A DNA stretch of 64,000 nt from Serinus canaria. Its lineage: Eukaryota; Chordata; Aves; Passeriformes; Fringillidae. Location: contig NC_066334.1 in NCBI RefSeq assembly GCF_022539315.1, positions 558,001 through 622,000 of the forward strand, in the 5' to 3' direction. The notes beneath the pieces were generated by a model, which saw only the letters and a list, made by a program, of their open reading frames with translations, ran no database searches and was not told the DNA's origin. Each line of letters starts with the position of its first letter. The stretch's first letter is position 1. The translations under genes and the position numbers were made by a program. Below are positions 55,801 to 64,000 of the stretch, piece by piece.

Positions 55801-58739
55801 CAGTATGTTTAATTTCACTTATGCTGTAACATAGTGCAATGTTAAAAGATAGTGTCTTCTCCTGTACCTATGCTGAGCACCTCCACATGGGGTGTGGGGA
55901 GATACCAGGGACACAGGGCTGGTTTGGGCCTTTTTTGTATCCATCTTTTTGGGTTTCCGTAGAGGAAGACTTAAGCCATCCCTTCACGGTTACAGTCACA
56001 CCAGAGCATTGCTTTGACCTTGGTGCTCCATGGAAGTGGATGTTCCAGGTGTGCCAGAAGCATGGGAGCTGCAGGAGCCTCCCAGAAAGCCTAGCATGCT
56101 CTGGAGGGATGAAGCAGAGCAGCAGGTCCAGGGAAAAACACAGGATCTGTCAAGAGCTGATCCTTCCTGCAAGCTTGAGCTCCAGATCTGCAAACACTCT
56201 CCTAAGAGCAGGAGGGGAGCAAATGTTTTGGGACAAGTGGGACTGAGGAGCAGAGCAGAGCCTGTGGTTTTGGCCTGGCTCTGTGCCACCCGTCTCCCTC
56301 CTGCTGCTTTCCCCTCCCCTCCATTTCCTGGGTTAATTTTTGACAAGGCACATTCCTTGCACCCACCTGCCCTTTGCATTATAGGGGCAGCAAAAGGGAA
56401 AGTTCCTTTTGGAGACCAAATAAATCAGTGCCTCATTTAAACATCCATGTTGCTGCCCTCACTATTCTGCTCTGTGGCTTTTCCAGGCTGGAGCAGCAGT
56501 CCTCTCAATACCTGCTGACTTCCAGCTTCTCTGGGTGACAAAAGCGTAGGGAGGAGATGCTGTAGGGGACAAGGGCTCGGGGTTGGTGTGGCCACTGATG
56601 TGTCCCCCCTCCTCAGGTCACCCCACAGAGGGTGTGAAGGGGACACAGCTGTGCCTTGGGGATGCTGTGAGGGGTTTGGGGCTGTCCCCAGGGATGGGAG
56701 CAGCCGTCCCCTTGGAGACGGGCTAAGGACCTGCCTGCACTAGTCAGGGCCCTTTGTGTGCACATACCTGAGCTGCTGGAAAGAGGGGTGGGAAACTCAG
56801 AAAACTGCCTGAGGAGCTGGGTAAATAGTGGAGGCTGTGACAGCTCCTGAGGCCTGAGTGCTTTGGGGCGAGGGATGAGTGAGAGCCTGAACCTCCACCC
56901 CTGCTCCCTGCACACCAGCCCTGCTGGGATAGGAAGGAGGGTGGCTCTGGCTGGGAGTGGGGTTCCCATCCTGCCACAATCCCATTTTTACCGAGGAAGA
57001 GACCTGTCAGCTCCCACCCTGGTTTGTAATCTCTCCCATACCTGGATCTGGTTTATAGAGAGACTGGGGCAAAGCACAGCTGCCAGTTGGATCTCGTAGG
57101 GATGGGGGGAGCAGGGAGATGCTCAGAGGCAAAAGTTCAGCCGTTAGATAAGGGAAAGGATGGGGCCTCCTGTGATAAGGGGCTGAGTGCGGCATGGGCT
57201 GGGTGGGAGGGAGGGAGGGAGGGCGTGGGGGAGTTCCAAGGGGTTCTGCCCGCCTGTAGCCAGGGATGAGGGAGCCCTAGAGAGCACTGGGAATGCTGGA
57301 GGTGGGCAGGGACCCCTTGGAGGCCAGGTGACAGCAGGAGAGAGGCTGTAAGGAAGGAAAGGTGCCTGGAGATGTTGTGCAGGCATATATTGTTAATGTC
57401 TTTATATCAATGCTTCAGGAACCTGCTGGATGGATGGCAGGTTGTGCCAGGGTGCAGACATGGGTGGCTGTGCAGGGCATGCCAGCCCCCTGAGATAATA
57501 CGGAGAAGAGAAAGGAGTAAGTGAGGATCATGCTGTTCGCCCCTCCCTGAATTTCCTTGCTTGGGATGAAGGGAGCAGTATCAGGTCTGACAGGAAGTGT
57601 GGCACCAACTGCCAAGCATTAAAGAAAGATGGAGCAGGCCATGAGGGCAGAAAACACAACTGTAATTGGGGCTGGTCTGTGCCTCCCTAAATGCCACATT
57701 CAGAAATGATGGGTTTAGTGGCTGAGAACAGTTGTGGTTCTTTGGAGAGCTCACAGGAGGATGAACTCTGGATTTAGACCTGAGCAACCACACACAAGAC
57801 ATCAGATCTGCTCCCAGGAACAGATTCAATCTCCCAATGGGCACGAGGAGGGGTTGGGGAGCTCCACAAGTTGGTGAAGCTTTCTCAGTTGATCCAATAA
57901 ATTACCTTTTTTCCACGTTACCTCTCTCAGAGTCGGACCATGGCATCCATAAACAACCAGCTCTTAAAAACACCACATAGTAATGGTCTCTGAGTAAAGC
58001 AAAGTGAAGGAGATGACTGAAGGGAGAAGTTAAAATAGGAAAATACTTGCCTGTGATGTAGGAAATTAAATTAAACCTCAGAATAAATTCATGCAGCCAC
58101 TTAACATAAGTTTCCTAAAAATAACCAAAAACCAACCAAACTTGATTAAATGGCAAATTGGAGGAGGTCATTGGAGGTAAAAAAATGTTCTTCATAAAGT
58201 GGAAGTGGTATCTAAAAGGAGAAAATAAAAAAAATCAGAAATTGTAGTCTAGTGAATGTAAAGCCATATAAAGCAGGCTGAAAGGAGTTTAAAAAATGAC
58301 TTGAGAGAAGAAGTTGTTTATCCCCCAAGTTTCCCCTCAACAACAGGTATTGGGATGTTAAATGTGCAGGATGGAGCCCTTGGCATGGAGGGGAATGACT
58401 TCAGTGTCACCCCAAGTGGCCAGAGGGACTCCTGCCAAGGAGCTTTGCTTCCCAGGGCAGGGCTGGGAGACTGTTCTGAAGTGATGGCTGGAGAACTCGT
58501 ATTTTACAATAAGTCAATAAAATGAATATTTGAGCCAGAGTAAATGAGATGAGCATCCTTTAAGAAGACCTCCCTGGGTGATCCAGGAGACTCCAGAGCA
58601 GTAATTTTAGAGGAAGGGCTCTCTTATGGATTAAAATGTGCTTAAAGAAGGGGAAACAAAGAGTCAGTTTTCCCACTGGACGGGGTCAGTGTGAGGCTTG
58701 CGCTGGTGATGTATTCATAAAGTAGAGAGGGGTGGGAAT

Positions 58740-59060
58740 GGGAAGGCAAAGAGTGTTTGCAGATTATACAAAATTATTCAGGATGATAAAAACAACAGTT
58801 GTCTTGAAAATATTGCAAAAGGCTCTCATGACACTGGATAGGCGGGCTATAAAGTGGCAGATTAAATGTAGTCAGGGATGAATGAAAAGGGATTCACATG
58901 GAAAAAATTACCCTAAACCCATGCATGCACAGTGGCAGTCTTTAAATTACTTATTAGCATTTTGAGAAAGAGATCCTAAAGTCATTGTGGATGGCTCTTT
59001 GAAAGCATCAGCTCCGACCTGGGAAAGACTGGGAAAGGGAGTGAAGATGCTTGTACAGGA
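58740..59060 (+). mobile_element. ancient CR1/L3 fragment
   Basis: 'gtttgcagattatacaaaat', 'attcaggatgataaaa', 'aaagtggcagattaaatgta', 'gagaaagagatcctaaagtc' and 'attgtggatggctctttgaa' follow in order the 3' part of an old amniote CR1 reverse-transcriptase frame. It is riddled with changes and non-functional. Confidence 0.75.
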
Positions 59061-59878
59061 GAAGTACAGGGGAGAGGGGCCTGGGGAAAGATGTAGCTTG
59101 GGGAGGGAGAGGGCACAGAGGTGCATTGCACTGTGGGAGCTGTAAAGAAGAGGCTGATGAAAGCGTGATGGTCCTTTATATTTTTGCCCTCTCTCTTCAG
59201 CTCGCAAGCAGAAGGTTTCACACCAAGAGCAATGGAGGGTGGAGGCAGGGCAGGGTGAAGTCCAGCCCTCCCCCATCCTGGGTACCAGGGCCATCGGGTA
59301 CCCTTGATTCTGGTGTGCTCCCTGAGCATCCTGGTGCACTGCAGGAGGTGGGATGGAAACCAGGAATCCCTTTGGCTCAGCCTCCTGTGGCAGATGTGGC
59401 ATTGGAAAGGAAACAGGGAAAGGTGCCTTCTCTGGGCTCCCACACTGAATGTCCAAGCTTGGTGGGGTCTCCCTGGCCCCAAGCTCCCAGTTTGGCTTTC
59501 AAAATCATCTGCAGTGTCCAAGGCAAAGTGCTGGGGAGGTCCACATCGCTCTGGGTGCTCATGGCCTTGAGCCCTCTGTGTCTGGGGACACCTTTAACCT
59601 TCCACAGGCTCTTGATTTTTTCCAGACAGCCAATGAAGGTCCCTTGGAAAATGCCTGTTGGTGCTTGTCTTTGCCCTCCTCAGAGTTTCAGAGGCCAAGA
59701 GCATCTGGTTGGAACTGGGTAGGAGAGGAGCCTCCCCGAGCCCTGGGTTCACCTTGGGGGCTGTTGGCTGGGTTAGGGGAAGAGCTCAGGTCCTTACCCA
59801 CCAGCTGTGAGGGTTGGAGGAGGTGAATGTGGCCGAGCATGTGAACATCCTCAGAGGCAAAAGTTCAGGGGGGCAGGG

Positions 59879-60117
59879 GGGACACCTCGAGCTCAGTGAC
59901 TGTCCCTGGGCAGGGGGGATACCTTGAGCTGTGTGAGTGTCCCTGTGCAGAGGGGACACCTCGAGCTGAGTGAGTGTCACTGGGCAGAAGGGACACCTTG
60001 AGCTGTGTGAGTGTCACTGGGCAGAAGGGACACCTTGAGGTGTGTGAGTGTCCCTGTGCAGAGGGGACACCTCAAGCTGTGTGATCCTCCCTGGGCAAAA
60101 GGGGATACCTCGAGCTG
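59879..60117. repeat. EPHB2: 37-bp minisatellite, about 6.5 units
   Basis: Imperfect copies of a unit starting GGGACACCTTGAGCTGTGTG and ending GTGTCACTGGGCAGA, in EPHB2 intron 1. Units differ by a few substitutions. Confidence 0.9.
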
Positions 60118-61186
60118 CTGTGGCCTGGTGCTCCCAGGGCCAGACAAAGGGGACAATGGGCTCAGCTGCTGGGATCCTGGGTAGCCTGTGGCTGATTCCA
60201 AGCCCCCAGCCCAGGAGAGGAGGGGCAGGCAGAAGGTCTGGGATCCCCTCTGCTCCCAGCCAGGCTTTGGGGACATGGGGACACCCAGCTGCAGCAGGCT
60301 GAAGGACAAGCTGTGCCCCTGGTGATGCACAGGCTGGTGATGCAGCTCGGTGGCCGTGCCCAGCGGGGCTCTGTCTGTCCATCAGCAGGCTGAGGTGAGT
60401 CCTGCTCCATGGGAGGTGTCATCCCAGCTTCCTAAATATGTCCCCAGAGTGTGTGGAGCCCTGTTGGAGCCTGGTGAGCTCTGGTTGCATGTCCGTGTCA
60501 TGGCTTGGAGGGACCTGTGTTAGGAGGCTTCTGCAGGACTGCTCTGCTGAGAAGAGAAGAGGAGAACCAGGGAGGGTGAGAAGGGTCAGAGAGGAGGCTG
60601 GATCCTCCAGATCTCCTGTCAGGACCCTCTGTGAGCCTGAACAACTTCAGAAGAGGGACACAAGAGACAGAAGGCATCTCCATCCTGTGTAGTCCTCACG
60701 CACAGGCTGTGTGTGAGAAGCACTGGGATGAGACAGTGCAGGTTCTGCCTATCCCAGAGTCTCTCAGAGCAGGGGAGGACTGACTGGAGCATTCTGCCTT
60801 GGAGCAGGGGACATGGAGTCTCTGGATGCTCCTTGGTCTCCAGAGGAGGTCCTGTTCTTTGAGCCTCCCAGGAGGCCACTGGTTCCCTCAAAGTGGCCAC
60901 TGAACCTATGGCTGGAGGGTGGGAGAGGATGTGTCTGAGGACAAAGCAAGCGGGAATGGGCTGCTGAGGTGCCTGCAGGTGTGTGGCCATGGCAGGTACT
61001 CCTGGATGGAGCTGGTATCATCATTCCCTGCTATTGGCTCCCATCACTTGCTGGTCATTGTCCCCAGGTGATGCCTCTGTGAGTTTGGCTTCAAGCCTTT
61101 CTCATGAGATCCATCTTTCTTGAAAGCTTTGCCTTGGCAGTAGACTTCTGGGTGGGATTGATGCCCCAGGAGGGGCGCTTGGTCCT

Positions 61187-61548
61187 GGAATCATAGAATC
61201 ATTGGCTGGTTTGTGTTGGAAGGGACCTTAGAGCTCATCCAGTTCCACTTCTGCTATGGCAGAGACACCTTCCTCTATCCCAGGTTGCTCCAAGCCCTGT
61301 CTGACCTGGTCTTGGATGCTGCCAGGGATGGGGCAGCTACAGCTTCTCTGGACAGCCTCTGCCAGGGCCCCAACATCCTCTCAGAGAGGAATGTCTTTCT
61401 GATATTCAGTCTGTCCTTGCCCTCTGTCAGTGGGAAGCCATTCCTCATTGTCCTGTCCCTCGATGCCTTGACCAAAGTCCTTCTCCAGCTCTCTTGGAGG
61501 CCCTTCAGGCACTGGAAGGCTGCAGTAAAGTCTCTATGGAATGATGAG
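61187..61548 (-). mobile_element. CR1 LINE, 3' fragment
   Basis: 'ggaatcatagaatcattggc', 'gtgttggaagggaccttaga', 'ctatggcagagacaccttcc', 'gggatggggcagctacagct' and 'ttcaggcactggaaggctgc' follow the CR1 tail in reverse over 360 bp. Minus strand, in EPHB2 intron 1. Confidence 0.9.
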
Positions 61549-62579
61549 GTGTCCAAAGCACCTGTTTGTGGTTTTGAAGTGCTGGGAGTGCTCTGCTCTG
61601 ACAAATGCCTGTGCAGCTGGTTGGAGGTGAGGTGTGGCAAAAAGTCTGCTGAGGATCAGGACAAGGCCACCCAAATGAGCTGGGGACTGTGGAAGGGAGG
61701 TCAAAGAAGCCCTTGGCCATCACCAGGAGGTTTGTGCTGGCCAGGCAACCCCCAGGCACATGCTGGGAGTGAGCTGGGCTGGAGCACATGGGGTTCACAT
61801 CTCCCCGTGCCGAGGTTACGATGGCATTCCATGATTTGCTTTGCTGTAATCCTGTTTCCAGGCTCCAGCACTGTGACTCACAAACCTTTACAGGGAGCCT
61901 CACTTCATAAATCTTGGCCTTGTTTTACTTTTAAGCCTGTCCGGTATCAGAGGATAAAGCCATCAGGAGAAATGCGTGACCTGGGGCAGCATGGATGGAG
62001 TGAAACATGATGTCCGGGCTTGATAGAGCCTGCAGGGATGGGGGCTGGCCAGGCTGCAGGGACTTAACTTGGGAAAGCATTTCCTGTGCATCTCTGCTGA
62101 GGGATCTCTTCTGAAGCATCCCAGTACCTCCAAGGCTGCTTGCAGAGTGCCTTTGCAGGTGTCTGAGCACTGGTTCCGTGTCTCCAGCCTTTGTATGCAC
62201 CTCGTGACACCTTTGTGGCAAATGGGAGCAGGCCTGTGCCTCCCTGGGCATTGCTCTGGGAGAGAAAGCGAGCTGGGGAAGTTACATTTTCATTGCCTGG
62301 GGAGCAATTCCAGTATTTTCATTGCCTGGACATGGGGAACGGCTGGTGGCAGGGTATTGATAAGCCAGTGCTGAGAGGTGGGATGGAGGTGTCAGCTCCC
62401 CCAAGCTGGCTGCTGGCACAGCGCACTGAGGGGTTGGATCAGGCAGAGCAGAGCAGAGCAGCCCCACCAGGGATAGTTTCCAGCCATGGAAATAGCTGCA
62501 AATGCATGCATGGGCAAATGCATGGATGGGAAAATGCATTCCCCAAGCAGAGCCTGGAGCTGCCCTGTCCGTGCCTTGT

Positions 62580-62707
62580 CCACTCCCTGGAAGTGTTTAA
62601 GGCCAAGCTGGACAGGGCTTGCAGCAATCTGGTCTGTTGGAAGGTGTCCCTGCCCATGGCAGGGGTTGAATGGAGATGGTCTTTAAAGTCATTTCCAGCC
62701 CAGACCC
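62580..62707 (+). mobile_element. CR1 LINE, 3' fragment
   Basis: 'tggaagtgtttaaggccaag', 'ctggacagggcttgcagcaa', 'gtgtccctgcccatggcagg' and 'ggtctttaaagtcatttcca' match the plus-strand CR1 tail; the terminal repeat is worn away. Confidence 0.85.
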
Positions 62708-64000
62708 ACTCCTGCTTGCCCTGGAGGGGGATGGATGGTCCCGGAGGCAGGCTGGGTGTGATACTGTGTGCGAATCCCTTAACACAGGCTCACAGGAGGG
62801 CATGGGACTGCCATGGGCTAGAGGGGACAGAGTGCCCAGCACCTCCAGGACTCGTCCCCATCCCCTGTCACCTTTGGTGAACCTCTGAGAACCCGGACAG
62901 CTGCAGAGCAGTCGGGAGCAGGGCAGGCACAGGGAAGGTGCTAATTAGGATGTTGGCACCATTAGCAGGGGTTTGTGTCTGGCTGGTGGGAGGTGTTGAA
63001 GAGGCAGCGTGGGCTCTGCTCCATGTCACACTCGGTACAAAGCTCAGGGCAGCAGGCTGCTCACAAGTCTGCAGGGGGGACAAGGCCAGCTCGGGGCTGA
63101 TGGAGCCATCCAGGGGTAGGTGGGTGCTGCTTTGAGCCCACGTGGGGCAGCTGGGTGAGACTCTGATGTGGCTTTGTCCTGAGGCTGCTGGGAGCATCCC
63201 CAGTGATGGGGAGCTGCTTCCTTCATGTGGCTGTGCTGCTGTTGCAGAGACACAGCCCTGATACACCTGCTTTTAACCTCCTTTTGGCTCCTCACCTTTT
63301 TTTTTCCATGGCTGTAGGTGAAATAGAGAGTAGAGGAGCTGCTCACATTGCTTTTGGGTTTTTTTTTTTAGCTGATGTCAAACTTATGCCATCACATTGA
63401 ATAGCTGCCATGAGATTTTGGTGTGACTGGCACCTGCTCTGGCTTCAGAGCAGCAGCTTTTGATACAAACAAATTCTCTGGAAATGCTGAGTTTACTGTC
63501 AACTGCTCCCATGTCTTGCCTGGTCCCTGTTCCCAGCTTTGACTAAACTTTGCATCACTCAGGAGGTTGCTGATGCTCTGAGCAGTGGCTGGGGAGATTT
63601 CTTGAGCTGCACTGGTTTGTGGTTTTTGGGACAGGCAGAAGGTGCAGGCACATGCAGATGAGGTGTTGCCAGGCTGGTCCCTCTGGGCTGCAGGGCAAGT
63701 GGCTGTCCCCATGCTCGTGGCTCATGGGTGTGCACATGGCAGAAAAATGGGCACAAGCCCAAAGCTGAGCCAGCCAACTCGACCGTTGCGGCGTTCCCTT
63801 TCATCCCTGCTGTTCCAGGAGCCCATCCTTCCTTATCTGGGGATTGGGAGTGAAGTTCAATCTTTCCAGGCTGGGTCCCACGGTACTGCTTTGCTTCTCC
63901 CAGTTTCTGTTGGTCCCTGCATAGGAAAAGGTGGGGCTGCAGGGAGGGGAGCTGAATTTTGGACTGGGAAGTAAGGGATGTGTCAGGGGACACTGCCAGG

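Larger units (their letters stand above)
52302..64000 (+). other. EPHB2: EPHB2 intron 1 (runs off the window)
   Basis: From the exon 1 donor to the window end I find no exon 2 (which would begin by completing Glu and continue TLMDS). Eph genes usually have a very long first intron. It contains CR1 pieces, a 37-bp minisatellite, a poly-A run at about 54,952-54,970 and AT-rich blocks that could be enhancers. Confidence 0.8.

Noticed and set aside
52302..64000. EPHB2 exon 2
   Set aside because: No acceptor followed by the expected TLMDS coding sequence; the intron evidently continues past the window.
1..64000. CRISPR arrays, prokaryotic operons or a defence-like novel system
   Set aside because: Spliced vertebrate genes, CR1 elements and LTRs throughout; the tandem arrays are minisatellites or microsatellites without unique spacers.

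Overview
The window is vertebrate nuclear DNA, almost certainly from a bird and probably a songbird. Three things point to this. About twenty short, 3'-anchored CR1 LINE fragments lie on both strands. Two solo LTRs resemble passerine endogenous retroviruses. The gene order C1QA-C1QC-C1QB-EPHB2, all on the plus strand, is the conserved amniote order (human 1p36.12), and the EPHB2 signal peptide looks like the avian version. There are no bacterial-type operons, CRISPR arrays or tRNA/rRNA genes.

Layout. 1-16.1 kb: intergenic DNA with nine CR1 pieces, a short CpG island (13.4-14.1 kb) holding a 54-bp tandem repeat, and a CTCF-like motif. 16.1-18.25 kb: C1QA, preceded by an ISRE and ETS/PU.1-like motifs. 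19.3-21.4 kb: C1QC. 22.3-25.5 kb: C1QB, whose presumed 5'UTR intron carries an antisense 722-bp solo LTR. 25.5-51.7 kb: a gene-poor spacer with CR1 fragments, minisatellites, GC-rich patches, a 17-unit hexanucleotide array grown inside a CR1 remnant, a 550-bp solo LTR with an inflated pentanucleotide tract, and a 1.7-kb tandem duplication that looks like an assembly artefact. 51.7-52.9 kb: the EPHB2 CpG island with exon 1. 52.3-64 kb: the start of EPHB2 intron 1; exon 2 was not seen.

How the genes work together. C1QA, C1QB and C1QC encode the three chains of complement C1q, which assembles from six ABC heterotrimers into the recognition part of C1 and starts the classical pathway. Each gene has a signal-peptide/collagen-start exon joined by a phase-1 intron to an exon carrying the rest of the collagen stalk and the whole globular gC1q head. 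Reconstructed chains are 243 (A), 240 (B) and 245 (C) residues. EPHB2 encodes an ephrin-B receptor tyrosine kinase; only its first coding exon is present. The neighbourhood is positional and implies no shared function.

I found no previously undescribed system. The items most worth a second look are the indel-only duplication abutting the EPHB2 CpG island, the solo LTR inside C1QB, the interrupted Gly-X-Y register in all three C1q chains (including B), and the TGATG-coupled upstream ORF in EPHB2.
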